This document shows positions 1 to 8,898 of a stretch of 64,000 bases of DNA, piece by piece. The notes under the pieces are model-generated. The model ran no database searches. It had not been told where the DNA came from and saw nothing but the letters and a program-made list of their open reading frames with translations. Source of the stretch: 55-13 sp964501275 (lineage in GTDB: Bacteria > Armatimonadota > Fimbriimonadia > Fimbriimonadales > Fimbriimonadaceae); NCBI GenBank assembly GCA_964501275.1, contig CAZCSP010000023.1, forward strand, positions 1 through 64,000, written 5' to 3'. The position numbers and the translations under genes were made by a program. How positions within the stretch are numbered: position 1 is the stretch's first letter; each line of letters starts with the position of its first letter.

Positions 1-2585
1 TCTCCCAAAGCCCCCTCTGCCCAAACCCTCCCCTCATGCCGACGGATGATGCGGGCGACGTTGGCCAGGCCAATGCCGGTGCCGGGGTATTCGTCGTTGC
101 GGACCAGTCTTTCGAAGGGCAGGAATATCTTCCCGACGTATTGCTGGTCGAACCCGATCCCGTTGTCGGCGACCACAAAGCGTTTCTCGCCGTCATGTAT
201 CTCTGTGCTCAGGGAGATGGCGAGGGGCCGTTCTTGGTCTCGGAACTTGATGGCGTTGGAAAAGAGGTTGGCGAGGACCATCTGCATGAGCCGCGGGTCG
301 CAGGTCGCGGTGAGGTCCCCATGCTTGGCGAACTCCAGTTCCACCTCCTCTTCTGCCACCGCCTCCTGCATGGCGGCGTCGGCGATTTGGCCCAGATCGC
401 AGGCTACGCGTTGAAGTTCGCCCCGCCCGATTCGGCTGTATTGGAGCAGGTCGTCGATCAGCCTCCCCATCCGAGTGGCGGCGTCGGCTTGGCGATGGAG
501 CATCTGTTGGGCGTCGCGGGGTAGCGCCTCCAGGTAATCTTCCAGGAGGATGCGGCTGTTGGAAGTGATAGCGCGAAGAGGCGTTCGCAGGTCGTGGGCA
601 ACGGTGTAGGTGAACCCCTCCATCTCTTTGTTTGCGACCATCAACTCCTCAGTGCGGGCCTGCACGCTCTGTTCCAACTCTTCCTGAGCCATCCTCGCCT
701 CATGGATGTCGTAGATGGTGCCGATTCGACCCATGAACTCGCCATCGGCCGACATTCGGGGCGCGGCCAACGACACGCACCACCGATACTGCCCATCGTG
801 GCGTCGAAGGCGATACTCTCTTCGGAACGGCTCCTCGGTCGAGTACGCCTCGGGCACCAGGAGAGGGGGCAGATCGTCGGGATGGATCAGACGTTCCCAC
901 TTTCGCCCATGGCACTCTTCCGCGGTAAGACCGGTGAATTCGCACCAAGTAGGATTGACATAGGTGGTCTGGAACTCTTGGTCCACCACATAGATCATCA
1001 CCGGCGACTGGTCGGCCATGATCCTAAACCGCTGTTCGCTGTCCCTCACCGCATTTTCAGCGCGCTTCTGGTCGTCGATGTCCATGACGACCGCCATCAG
1101 TTGGATCCGTTCTCCCAACTCGTTGTATCGGTAGCGGCCTCTTGTTTCCACCCACCGGTATTCCCCATTTTTGGCCATGAACCGGCATTGAACCTGGTAC
1201 GTCGGGTCGTCGGGACGGCTGGATAGGCGAATCTGGGTGATGGATGCCACATCTTCCGGGTGGTAGCGGGCGCGAAACTCCTCGATGCCAACGGGGGCGC
1301 CTTTATCGAACCCCAAAAGCTCGCAGGCTCGGTCGGAAAGAGTGACCGTATCGGTCTGGTAGTCCGTCCAGTAGACGCCGAGGCGACTTGCTTCCATCGC
1401 CAGGCTCAAGGTGGCCTGGCTCTGCTCCAGGGCCAGTTCGCGTCGCTTCCTCCCGTCGATATCGATGGTCACACCGTAGAGTCGCTTGGGCTTCCCGTTC
1501 GGTAGGAACTCAAACTTGGCGCGACTCTCCAGCCAGTGGATCGTCCCATCGGGCCAGATCAAGCGGTACTCCATCACAAACGGAGTTCGTTGGGCCATCG
1601 CCTCCACATTCGCAGCCCGCATCCGGGTCTTATCCTCTGGATGTACCCGGTCCCACCAGGCTTCATAGGTGGGCTTCACCGGCTTTTGGTAGCCAAACAT
1701 GGCGTAGTTCTCATCCGACCAATAGACTTCGTTTGTTTGATAGTCGTATTCAAACACTGCCATCCGCCCAGCCTCCATGGCCAGCTTCATCTTTTCCTGG
1801 GTTCGCTGCTGCTCCTGCTCGGAGACCTTTTGGTCCGTAATGTCGATGGCGACGCCGAACAGGCGACTGGGGTTGCCGTCGGTTCCCTTGTAGCTTCGCG
1901 TCCGGTTCTCGATCCAGTGGATGCTTCCGTCGGGCCATACGATTCGATACTCGACCTTCAGCTCGTCGATCTTGCCGACATGCTGTTCATAGGACTTCAC
2001 GACGACGTGGCGGTCATCGGGATGGATGCGGTCGGTCCAGTGTCGGCCCTCGGGTTTGAATCGCTCTTCGTAGCCAAAGAGCCGGAAGTGGCTGTCCGAC
2101 CAATCCAGATGGCCGGTTTGGATGTCGTAGTGAAAGACGGCGAGGTTGCCCGCGTTGAGGGCGAGGCGATAGGTGTCAAAAGCCTGCTCGCTGGCCAGGT
2201 TCTTCGCCGCTTGGGCCGTCACATCCATGACGGTGCCATACATCACGACCGGCTGATCATCGCGATACTCCACCCGACCTCTTCCCTGGAACCATCGGGT
2301 GGATGCGTCCGGCATCAGCACGCGATAGTCGATGAAATAGTCCACCTTCTCCTCAATCGCCCGACGGACGGCCGCGCGGGCATGATCCAGATCGTCGGGA
2401 TGGATCATCGACTCCCAGCACTCGTAGGTGGGCACGAACGCATTGGGCTCGTATCCGAACAGGCGGAAGTGCTCGTCCGACCACAGGAGCTCGTTTGAGA
2501 CGATGTCCCACTCCCAAACCCCCACTCCCGCTGCGTCCAACGCCTTCAGATACAGGAGTTCTCGGAAACTCGACCCTACAGCCAC
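1..2585 (-). CDS. Multi-PAS sensor histidine kinase (C-terminal end cut by window edge)
   Basis: About 861 codons are visible. Five PAS/PAC units of roughly 125 residues follow each other (about 15-125, 140-255, 270-385, 400-510, 525-630), several with the PAC-type HPDD motif. A HisKA domain follows, with the phospho-acceptor in AHDLRTP (His near 664), and then an ATPase domain with N box (NLFSNAIKF), G1 (DNGIGF) and G2 (GTGIGLA). It lacks membrane segments, so it is probably a cytoplasmic sensor that autophosphorylates and signals to an unseen response regulator. The GTG start at 2585 is the first start after an in-frame TAA and has a TAAGG sequence just upstream. The 3' end lies beyond base 1, so any C-terminal receiver domain cannot be judged. 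The sensed signal is unknown. Confidence 0.93.
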   Translation of the reverse strand, partial: MAVGSSFRELLYLKALDAAGVGVWEWDIVSNELLWSDEHFRLFGYEPNAFVPTYECWESMIHPDDLDHARAAVRRAIEEKVDYFIDYRVLMPDASTRWFQGRGRVEYRDDQPVVMYGTVMDVTAQAAKNLASEQAFDTYRLALNAGNLAVFHYDIQTGHLDWSDSHFRLFGYEERFKPEGRHWTDRIHPDDRHVVVKSYEQHVGKIDELKVEYRIVWPDGSIHWIENRTRSYKGTDGNPSRLFGVAIDITDQKVSEQEQQRTQEKMKLAMEAGRMAVFEYDYQTNEVYWSDENYAMFGYQKPVKPTYEAWWDRVHPEDKTRMRAANVEAMAQRTPFVMEYRLIWPDGTIHWLESRAKFEFLPNGKPKRLYGVTIDIDGRKRRELALEQSQATLSLAMEASRLGVYWTDYQTDTVTLSDRACELLGFDKGAPVGIEEFRARYHPEDVASITQIRLSSRPDDPTYQVQCRFMAKNGEYRWVETRGRYRYNELGERIQLMAVVMDIDDQKRAENAVRDSEQRFRIMADQSPVMIYVVDQEFQTTYVNPTWCEFTGLTAEECHGRKWERLIHPDDLPPLLVPEAYSTEEPFRREYRLRRHDGQYRWCVSLAAPRMSADGEFMGRIGTIYDIHEARMAQEELEQSVQARTEELMVANKEMEGFTYTVAHDLRTPLRAITSNSRILLEDYLEALPRDAQQMLHRQADAATRMGRLIDDLLQYSRIGRGELQRVACDLGQIADAAMQEAVAEEEVELEFAKHGDLTATCDPRLMQMVLANLFSNAIKFRDQERPLAISLSTEIHDGEKRFVVADNGIGFDQQYVGKIFLPFERLVRNDEYPGTGIGLANVARIIRRHEGRVWAEGALG

Positions 2586-2625
2586 CCTTACATCTTAACG
2601 TTCAGCGCACGGTTTGAGAAGGGAA

Positions 2626-4011
2626 TCATCGCTTCACATCCATTGTCCGATTGGGCTGAACCCTCCGCATAGTCTGTCGTTTGCCGTCTGGCCACAAGAT
2701 GTCCAAGTCCACCCGGTCCTTGTGCTCCCCGAGTCCGAAGTGGAGGGTCAGGTCGTTTTGGTTCCCCTCCCCCGTACCGGCTTCCACCTGTCGGGTGAAG
2801 GTTTGTAGGCCGATCTTGATCCTGACTTGGACTCCAATGGCCGAGCGACTCACCCGCTTCCCATCCCCGATTAGCCGTACTCTGAGCCAATTGCCAATTG
2901 GCCCGTGGTTTTGGAACAGCTTTCCTCCGGCTACCAGGTCGATCCGACCGTCTCGGTCGAAATCCGCCCACGCCGCCTGGTAGGTCGCGGGCAACTGGGC
3001 CAGGCCGGACTTCTCGGTGGCGTCGATGAATTGGAAGCGGCCTAGGTTGCGGTAGAGAACCGGGTAGTTCTTCCGACCAAACGAAGCCGTGGCGTAGACG
3101 GTGGTGAAGAACAGGTCCAAGCGCCCGTCGTTGTCGAAGTCCGCCGCCGCTGGAGTCGCGTAGGATTCCTGATAGAACACGCCGCACGGCCCCTTGTCCT
3201 CAAACTTGAACCCGCCCACCTTGCCCAGATTCCTCAGGAAGCGAGACTTTGGCTGGTCGCCGCGATTGTCCACGTGGGCGAAGTTTCCGGCAAAGAGGTC
3301 GATCTGGCCATCCTCATCGAAATCCCCCCAGGCCGCCCCGATGGAGTGCCCCCCACCAAACCCCGCTGAAGTCGCGATGGTTCCCGTGTCAGCCGCAACA
3401 TCCTGGAAAACGCCCTTCCCGTCGTTCCGCCAAAGCTGGTTGGGCTGGAGGCGGTAGTTGGAAGTGTAGATATCCAGGTCGCCATCCTCGTCATAGTCGC
3501 AAGCCGTGACGCCGCGCGTTCGGAACTTCGCCTCCGACCTTGCCATCCGCAACGACTTGCCCTTCTCATTCATCAGGATCAAACTGGGATAGGTGGTCTG
3601 GGTTTCCCAGTTCTCATAGCCGCCGATATACAGATCGACAAACCCGTCGCCGTCCCAATCCCCCCAACAGGCGCCCCGTGAACTGGTTTTCGCCTCTTCG
3701 GGCAAAGGAACCTCGGTAAAGCCCTTGCCTTTGTCGTTCCGATAGAGCTTCATCTGCGACCAGGAGAACAGATCGGCGTAGCCGTCGTTGTCGAAGTCCG
3801 CTGCTACGCAGCTTCCGACCTCCGCGAGCTTCACAAACCGCTCCCCCTTCTCATTCCGCCAAACCGCCCCGCCCGCAATCAGATCGGGCCAGCCGTCGTT
3901 GTCGATGTCCACCCAACAGGCGGCGTTGGTATCCAAGGTCAATCCCAACTCCGCGGTCCGATCTATGAACGGCGGAGATTGAGCAGCGAAAAGCAGTGCG
4001 GCACAGAGCAT
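2626..4011 (-). CDS. FG-GAP/VCBS repeat protein with ASPIC/UnbV domain (CRTAC1-like)
   Basis: The 461-residue product starts with a short hydrophobic stretch compatible with a signal peptide. It then carries repeated calcium-binding FG-GAP/VCBS units with the DxDxDGxxDL pattern (DIDNDGWPDL, DFDNDGYADL, DWDGDGFVDL, DYDEDGDLDI and others), predicting a seven-bladed beta-propeller. The last 80 or so residues match the ASPIC/UnbV domain (conserved AIGVQVRI and ILWPDGK-type strings). Such proteins are secreted or periplasmic and often bind carbohydrate or surface structures; the substrate here is unknown. It ends about 40 bases before the histidine kinase start on the same strand, so co-transcription is possible. 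Confidence 0.9.
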   Translation of the reverse strand: MLCAALLFAAQSPPFIDRTAELGLTLDTNAACWVDIDNDGWPDLIAGGAVWRNEKGERFVKLAEVGSCVAADFDNDGYADLFSWSQMKLYRNDKGKGFTEVPLPEEAKTSSRGACWGDWDGDGFVDLYIGGYENWETQTTYPSLILMNEKGKSLRMARSEAKFRTRGVTACDYDEDGDLDIYTSNYRLQPNQLWRNDGKGVFQDVAADTGTIATSAGFGGGHSIGAAWGDFDEDGQIDLFAGNFAHVDNRGDQPKSRFLRNLGKVGGFKFEDKGPCGVFYQESYATPAAADFDNDGRLDLFFTTVYATASFGRKNYPVLYRNLGRFQFIDATEKSGLAQLPATYQAAWADFDRDGRIDLVAGGKLFQNHGPIGNWLRVRLIGDGKRVSRSAIGVQVRIKIGLQTFTRQVEAGTGEGNQNDLTLHFGLGEHKDRVDLDILWPDGKRQTMRRVQPNRTMDVKR

Positions 4012-4055
4012 CGTGGCCTATTATAAGGCCTCGGGACCGGATATTCTGGATTTGG

Positions 4056-4469
4056 ATGCGCGACATTCAGACGCGGGATGACATCGACGTGCTCATGAGG
4101 AGCTTTTACTCGCGGGCGATGAGCGACGAGACCATCGGCTACCTCTTCACCGAGGTTGCCAAACTGGACTTGGACGAACATCTGCCCGTGATCGGCGACT
4201 TCTGGGACTCCCTCTTGCTCGGCGCGGGAAACTACCAAAGGCATCACCGTCACCCGATGCTGCTCCACATCCAGCTCCACGAAAAGTCCCCTTTGCTCCA
4301 GGTCCACTTTGAGAGATGGCTGGAACTTTTCGTCGAGACCGTCGATGAGAGTTTCCAAGGCCGGGTCGCCGCAAACATGAAGATGCGAGCCCACGCCATC
4401 GCCAACCGATTCTTCACCGTAATCTCCACCCTGCCAAGCGCAGAACCCGGCAAAGCCGCCAACTCTTAG
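4056..4469 (+). CDS. Group III truncated hemoglobin
   Basis: The 137-residue protein has the group III truncated hemoglobin pattern: an early FYSRA segment, a LFTEVAKLDLDEHLPVIGDFWDS helix region (interrupted here only for naming) and a later HFERWLELF motif whose His is the expected proximal heme ligand. The family binds O2 or NO in the cytoplasm and is linked to oxidative or nitrosative stress. The open frame extends upstream to 3996, but that start lies inside the neighbouring divergent gene. The ATG at 4056 fits the family length and first helix. Codons overlap nothing else convincing; a longer antisense frame here is a shadow. Confidence 0.85.
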   Translation: MRDIQTRDDIDVLMRSFYSRAMSDETIGYLFTEVAKLDLDEHLPVIGDFWDSLLLGAGNYQRHHRHPMLLHIQLHEKSPLLQVHFERWLELFVETVDESFQGRVAANMKMRAHAIANRFFTVISTLPSAEPGKAANS

Positions 4470-4755
4470 AGCTTGAGTGTAGATTCGTTCTTGCTTCAGA
4501 ACGGCGTCATCCTGAGCGAGCCAGAAGAGGTTTGTAGCTAGCCCTCTTGCCCGTCGCGAGTCGAAGGACCTCACCCGTCTGTAGTCTCATCCCAACCTAC
4601 AACCTGGTGAGGTGGTTCGACTTCGCGGCATAGAACGCTCTACTAAACAAAACGCTCGGGCCGCTCTCGCTCACCATGACGCCGTTCTACAAGTTTGAAT
4701 TTACATACAGGCCATTAAGAAGGGATTGGGCGATGAGTCCGCGAACCTCTAGGGC
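4470..4755. repeat. Intergenic pair of inverted palindromic repeats (coding-type repeat family A)
   Basis: This gene-free stretch holds two facing copies of a repeat. A 13-base arm at 4498-4510 is perfectly inverted at 4676-4688, and both continue into TGAGCGAG. The left copy spans about 4498-4577, with a second conserved block at 4556-4577 (GCGAGTCGAAGGACCTCACC). The right copy (about 4605-4688) is more diverged. Read on the minus strand, the left copy is open and encodes a peptide almost colinear with a segment inside pxpB near 45.1 kb. A decayed relative lies around 12.24-12.6 kb. Confidence 0.8.
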
Positions 4756-6387
4756 ATGACGTCTTTCATCTTGGCCGCTGCTTTGACTTTTGGCGCTTCG
4801 GGGCAATCGGGGTCGCTCGCCGATCTCACCAACCCCCAGCAAGGCGTGAGCAAGCGGGAGACCTCTACCCGCCGCGAAGGGCCGGACAAGAAGTACGACC
4901 CGAAGGCTCCTCCAAAAGGCGATGGTGAAGAGGGGAGCAACTGGGACAACTTCCGCGTGGCTCCCGGCGCCACCCATACCTTGATGGATGTGAAGGGACC
5001 GGGCGTAATCACCCATATCTGGATGACCTTCCTTGGCCCCGAGCCCCAAGATTGGGCGAAGCAGGGCTCCGCCAACCACCAGGAGATGTTGCTGAGAATC
5101 TACTGGGATGGCGACTCCAAGCCTGCGGTCGAGGCTCCAGTAGGCGACTTCTTCGCCAACGCCTTCGGCAAGCGCAGTTCGGTAGTCAGCATCCCGGTGG
5201 TGGTGGAAGACGCCGATTCCTACAACTGCTTCTGGCACATGCCGTTCCGCAAGTCGGCGAAGGTCGAGATCGTCAACCAGAGCGACAAGAGCATCAACCT
5301 GCTCTACTACAACATCGACTGGATTCAGAAGCCGGTCGCCAAGGACACGCCCTACTTCCACGCGCAATATCGGCAGGAGTACCCGGTGGAGAATGGGAAG
5401 GACTACGTGGTCTTGGAAACTCAGGGCAAGGGGCATTATGTGGGCACGGTTATGTCGGTCCGGTCGCGCAGCCCATCGTGGTTTGGCGAGGGGGATGAAA
5501 AGATTTACATCGACGGCGAAGCCAAGCCCTCGATCTGGGGCACGGGAACCGAGGACTACTTCCTCAGCGCCTGGGGCCTCAAGACCACCAGCACTCCTTA
5601 TTTCGGGACGCCATACTTCGACCAATGGGGCATTGTCGGGGGCCATACCAGCGCCTACCGCTGGCACATCACCGATCCCATCGTTTTCCAGAAGGGCATC
5701 AAGGTGACCTTTGAGCATTGGGGCTGGATTTCGCCCGATGAGAACAAGGACTACAAGAGCACGAGTTGGAACGAGCGGGAGGACGACTACTCCAGCGTGG
5801 CCTTTTGGTACCAGACCGGTCGCTCGACATTTGCGGCGCGGGCTCCGGCTGAACGCAAGTTGCCGAACCTGGAGCGAACGGTCGCCTACGCCCGGGATCG
5901 GTACGCCAAAGGCTCCGCCCCAGCTCAAAGCCAGCGACTTCCACTCTACGACGGCGATCAGGTTCTGTTCATGCCGGAGGGGAAAGGGGCTTGGTTTGCG
6001 GTCCCGTTCAAGGTAACGGAGAAAGAGCCGCTTCGGTTGCTCCTCAACATGACCACATCCTACGACTTCGGCACCTATCAGGCCTACCTGGCCCCAACCC
6101 CGCCTCGCTTCCGACCCGATGGCATTCCTCAGGATGCGGTGAAACTGGGCGGGCCGATGGACTTCTACTCAAAGGACATCCTGAATCGGGAATTCCATCT
6201 ATTGGATTTCTGGCCCGATCCCGGCGAATACACCCTGTTCCTGGAGTGTGTCGGCAAGAATCCACTGTCGCAGGGGTACTACTTGGGGATGGAATCTGTT
6301 CGGTTGCGGGAACGTCGGCCCAGAGTCAAACAGATGGGGCATGACCAGGACAAGGACTGGCGGAAGGGGCCGAAGATTTATGGGTAG
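4756..6387 (+). CDS. GH172 (DUF2961) family glycoside hydrolase
   Basis: The 543-residue protein begins with a signal-peptide-like stretch (MTSFILAAALTFGASGQ). It carries the DUF2961 fold features: SNWDNFRV near residue 60, ITHIWMTF, the double-jellyroll core, and GTGTEDYF near residue 262 whose Glu lies in the region of the known catalytic pair. GH172 members include difructose-dianhydride I hydrolase/synthase and exo-acting D-arabinan hydrolases, so a secreted or periplasmic sugar hydrolase is likely. The sugar cannot be read from the sequence. The gene stands alone between a repeat-rich spacer and a convergent HicAB module. Confidence 0.87.
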   Translation: MTSFILAAALTFGASGQSGSLADLTNPQQGVSKRETSTRREGPDKKYDPKAPPKGDGEEGSNWDNFRVAPGATHTLMDVKGPGVITHIWMTFLGPEPQDWAKQGSANHQEMLLRIYWDGDSKPAVEAPVGDFFANAFGKRSSVVSIPVVVEDADSYNCFWHMPFRKSAKVEIVNQSDKSINLLYYNIDWIQKPVAKDTPYFHAQYRQEYPVENGKDYVVLETQGKGHYVGTVMSVRSRSPSWFGEGDEKIYIDGEAKPSIWGTGTEDYFLSAWGLKTTSTPYFGTPYFDQWGIVGGHTSAYRWHITDPIVFQKGIKVTFEHWGWISPDENKDYKSTSWNEREDDYSSVAFWYQTGRSTFAARAPAERKLPNLERTVAYARDRYAKGSAPAQSQRLPLYDGDQVLFMPEGKGAWFAVPFKVTEKEPLRLLLNMTTSYDFGTYQAYLAPTPPRFRPDGIPQDAVKLGGPMDFYSKDILNREFHLLDFWPDPGEYTLFLECVGKNPLSQGYYLGMESVRLRERRPRVKQMGHDQDKDWRKGPKIYG

Positions 6388-6391
6388 GCCA

Positions 6392-6619
6392 TCAGGCTGG
6401 AATTTTTACCTGGACGTTGAGGACTTGGGCAGTGGGTGCGGGGGTGGGTAGTCCGCGCTCACGCAAGTCTTCGAGCATCATCTCGATCGCATCTTTCGCA
6501 TTTGAGAGCGCATCCTCAATGGTGTCTCCCTGAGTAAAGCAACCGTCGATGTCAGGAACAAAAACGGAGTAGCCGCCTTCATCTTCGGCGATGAGAATGA
6601 TTTGATAGGTTTCCGTCAT
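6392..6619 (-). CDS. hicB: HicB-family antitoxin
   Basis: The 75-residue protein shows the partial RNase H fold of HicB (ILIAEDEGGYSVFVPDIDGC, then GDTIEDALSNAKDAIEMML). HicB neutralises HicA, an mRNA-cleaving toxin, and often represses the operon. The open frame extends 46 codons further upstream, but that part overlaps the hicA reading frame. The ATG at 6619 overlaps the hicA stop as ATGA, the usual hicA-hicB arrangement. It is convergent with the GH172 gene, only four bases apart. Confidence 0.85.
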   Translation of the reverse strand: MTETYQIILIAEDEGGYSVFVPDIDGCFTQGDTIEDALSNAKDAIEMMLEDLRERGLPTPAPTAQVLNVQVKIPA

Positions 6620-6795
6620 TTCAATCCTGCCTTCTTGAGAATCGCGCTTAGAGTCCCTTTGGCAATATCTCTGTTGCCATGAAAAGGAACCGATATCCGT
6701 TCTTCTCCTTTGCCATAGAGCCGATGCCCGCCCTTGCCATGCCGAACAAGGAGCCAACCGTTTTGCTCTAGAAGCTTAGTGAGCTCCTTCGCGTA
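6616..6795 (-). pseudogene. hicA: hicA-like toxin frame without a recognisable start codon
   Basis: A minus-strand frame open from 6795 to a TGA at 6616-6618 encodes a near full-length HicA: KELTKLLEQNGWLLVRHGKG, then GGHRLYGKGEER with the catalytic-type His, and ISVPFHGNRDIAKGTLSAIL before the ending KKAGLK. It overlaps hicB by four bases. Upstream of KELTKLL the frame has only Tyr and Ala codons before a TAA (6796-6798), with no ATG, GTG or TTG. Either the toxin has lost its start through a small indel (pseudogene), it uses a non-standard start, or the read contains an error. The homology is clear; its functional state is not. Confidence 0.7.
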
Positions 6796-6854
6796 TTATC
6801 TTATCAGGGTTCTATACGTTTCTCTCGTGGCCTTCCTACGCCCAGAATCGTCAA

Positions 6855-7304
6855 ATGAAGGAGATGAACGACCTCAACGCCTTTTTCACTGACTACGGCG
6901 AGTCCGCTTTTGATCCGGAGAGGACGCTTGGCTTCTATGGCGACTTCGCCGTCGCCTCAACCCCCAGCTTTGTCGGTTGTCTGCGCGGGGCCGAGGAGAT
7001 GGCGGCGGCTTTTAGCCAAGTCGCTGACGGCCAGCGCCGGACCGGGCTGATCGGGATGAAGCCGGGCCGGGTTGACGCGACGGAACTCGACGCGTTTCAC
7101 CTTCTGGTCAAGGTCCAATGGAACGCCCAGTTCGAAAAAACCGGCGACCAGGTGATCGAGTTCGACGTCAGCTATGTACTCCGCCGGATGGAAAAGGGCT
7201 TCCAGATCCTGCTCTACATCTCGCATCAGGACGAAGTGGAGATGAGGCGGGAGTTGGGAATTCTCACGAGCCCCGTTTCGCAACCTCCATGCTGTCAGGT
7301 ATAG
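6855..7304 (+). CDS. NTF2-like (SnoaL/DUF4440-type) hypothetical protein
   Basis: The 149-residue soluble protein shows the pattern of an NTF2-like cone fold: an N-terminal helix (NAFFTDYGESAFD), FYGDFAVASTPSFVGC, then strands ending in DVSYVLRRMEKGFQILLYISHQDE. Such proteins serve as small-molecule enzymes or binding domains; no catalytic set is recognisable, so no function is assigned. The assignment rests on strand pattern only. The 3' end overlaps yraN tail-to-tail by 10 bases. Confidence 0.6.
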   Translation: MKEMNDLNAFFTDYGESAFDPERTLGFYGDFAVASTPSFVGCLRGAEEMAAAFSQVADGQRRTGLIGMKPGRVDATELDAFHLLVKVQWNAQFEKTGDQVIEFDVSYVLRRMEKGFQILLYISHQDEVEMRRELGILTSPVSQPPCCQV

Positions 7305-7687
7305 GGCTCGGAGTCGTCTTCTTCGGACGATGGCTCCAGGTCCGCGAAGTCTTTGAACACATCTTGGTGATGGCGAACCTCTTCCCCGGCAATCGCCACA
7401 ACGTCGAAGCGGAACTCGCGTTCCCGCTGATCCGTCGCTGCCAGATACTCCCTTGCCGCCGTATAGAGCCGGTCGATTTTCTGGCGTCCAATCGCTTCCT
7501 CGGGCAGGTAGCCCACTTTCCGTTGCTTGACCTCGACAAACACCAGCAGGTCCCCATCCAAAGCCACCAGGTCCAATTCGCCCCGCCGAGCTTTGAAGCG
7601 ACGTGTAACGATGGTGAAGCCTTTGGCGAGAAGGTAGTCGGCGGCCTGGTCCTCGTAGTCTGATCCCAGCCGACGCGAACCCGACAT
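7295..7687 (-). CDS. yraN: YraN/UPF0102 family nuclease-like protein
   Basis: The 130-residue protein has the UPF0102 signature: G..YE..AADYL, then the nuclease-like core RRGELDLVALDGDLLVFVEVK with the E-x-D...E-V-K pattern of a restriction-endonuclease-like fold, and the C-terminal RFDVVAI. Family function is uncertain; DNA or Holliday-junction processing has been suggested. The acidic tail (EPSSEEDDSEP) is longer than usual. Its ATG overlaps the stop of the upstream permease by one base (TAATG), so it is probably translated from the tail of the export operon. Confidence 0.88.
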   Translation of the reverse strand: MSGSRRLGSDYEDQAADYLLAKGFTIVTRRFKARRGELDLVALDGDLLVFVEVKQRKVGYLPEEAIGRQKIDRLYTAAREYLAATDQREREFRFDVVAIAGEEVRHHQDVFKDFADLEPSSEEDDSEPYT

Positions 7688-8898
7688 TATTCGTAGCGCA
7701 AGGCCTGGATCGGCTCCAGCCTACTGGCCCGCATGGCGGGATAGAGGCCGAAGAAGACGCCGACCGCCGCCGAGAAGAAGAACGCGGTGGTGATGGAGGT
7801 GGTGTTGATAATCGGCGGCACCTTGAAGAGTTTTGCCACCCCGATCACTCCGACCGATCCAAACAAGATTCCCAGCGCTCCGCCGAGCAGGCACATGACC
7901 ACGCTCTCCAAAAGGAACTGGGTCAGGATGCCTTCGCGCTTGGCCCCAATCGCCTTTCTCAAGCCGATCTCGCGGGTGCGCTCGGTGACCGAGACGAGCA
8001 TGATGTTCATAATCCCAATCCCGCCCACTAGGAGCGACACCGAAGCGATTCCGGCAAGGAGCGCCCCCAAGAGAGCCGTCTGCTCTTCCATTTGCTGGAT
8101 CATCTCGCCCTGGTTGAAGACTCGGAACAAGGACTCGCCCGCAGCATTGCGCCGCTTCCGGTTCAGAACCTCTTCCACCATGATCTGGGTGATGGGCATC
8201 AGTTCCGTATTGCGGGCCATGATGTTGATCTGGTCGATATTGGTCTTGCCGAGAAGCTTCTTGCGGGCGGTGTCGAGCGGGATATAGACTTGATCGTCCG
8301 GATTGCGCCAACCCGAACCGCCCTTGAACTGGATCACCCCCACGACTTCGTAATTCTGGCTTCCAATTCGAATCGTCGCCCCCACCGCGTTCTCCCCCTG
8401 GAACAGGTCGTCGTACACCTGATAGCCGAGAACCGCTTTTTGAGTCTGGAGTTGGTTGTCCTCGTAGGTGAACCAACTCCCCTGGGCCATCTGTGTAGCG
8501 TTGCGAATGATGGCTATTTCGGGCATCCCGCCGGTGATGCTGGTTTGGGTGCTTTTACCGCCGTAGATAACAGGGCGGTTGCCGCTGACCACGCCGGTGA
8601 TCTCCTCGATCAGAGGCACTTGGTTTCGAATGTCGTTAACATCCTCTTCCTTGAGGGTCGGCGGAGCCGTGCTTCCCATACTCTGCCCACCGCGCCGCCA
8701 ATCAGGCATCACAGTGAGCATATTGGAGCCCATTTTGGAGATGTTGTCCAGTGACTGCTTCTTCGTCCCCTCGCCGATCCCGATCATCGCAATGACCGAG
8801 CCTACGCCAATGATGACGCCCAGCATGGTCAAAGCCGACCGAAGCTTATTCGCGGTGATCGCGCGGAGAGCGGATTGGAAGGAGTCGCCGAGTTTCAT
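7687..8898 (-). CDS. MacB/FtsX-type ABC transporter permease
   Basis: The 403-residue protein has an N-terminal membrane helix (about 20-40, LTMLGVIIGVGSVIAM), a large periplasmic MacB-PCD domain (about 50-240), and three C-terminal helices of the FtsX domain containing ERTREIGLRKAIGA. It lacks an ATP-binding domain, unlike E. coli MacB. The operon seen here has no separate ATPase, so a partner must be encoded elsewhere. It overlaps the upstream adaptor by four bases (ATGA) and forms a tripartite export system with adaptor and TolC; the exported substrate is unknown. Confidence 0.92.
   Translation of the reverse strand: MKLGDSFQSALRAITANKLRSALTMLGVIIGVGSVIAMIGIGEGTKKQSLDNISKMGSNMLTVMPDWRRGGQSMGSTAPPTLKEEDVNDIRNQVPLIEEITGVVSGNRPVIYGGKSTQTSITGGMPEIAIIRNATQMAQGSWFTYEDNQLQTQKAVLGYQVYDDLFQGENAVGATIRIGSQNYEVVGVIQFKGGSGWRNPDDQVYIPLDTARKKLLGKTNIDQINIMARNTELMPITQIMVEEVLNRKRRNAAGESLFRVFNQGEMIQQMEEQTALLGALLAGIASVSLLVGGIGIMNIMLVSVTERTREIGLRKAIGAKREGILTQFLLESVVMCLLGGALGILFGSVGVIGVAKLFKVPPIINTTSITTAFFFSAAVGVFFGLYPAMRASRLEPIQALRYE

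Noticed and set aside
36..1505. Plus-strand frames at the left end
   Set aside because: They are antisense to the multi-PAS histidine kinase, which reads through without a stop on the minus strand.
3963..4574. A 203-codon minus-strand frame over the hemoglobin gene
   Set aside because: It is antisense to the hemoglobin and its start lies in the family A repeat; only its first 25 residues are interesting, as repeat peptide.
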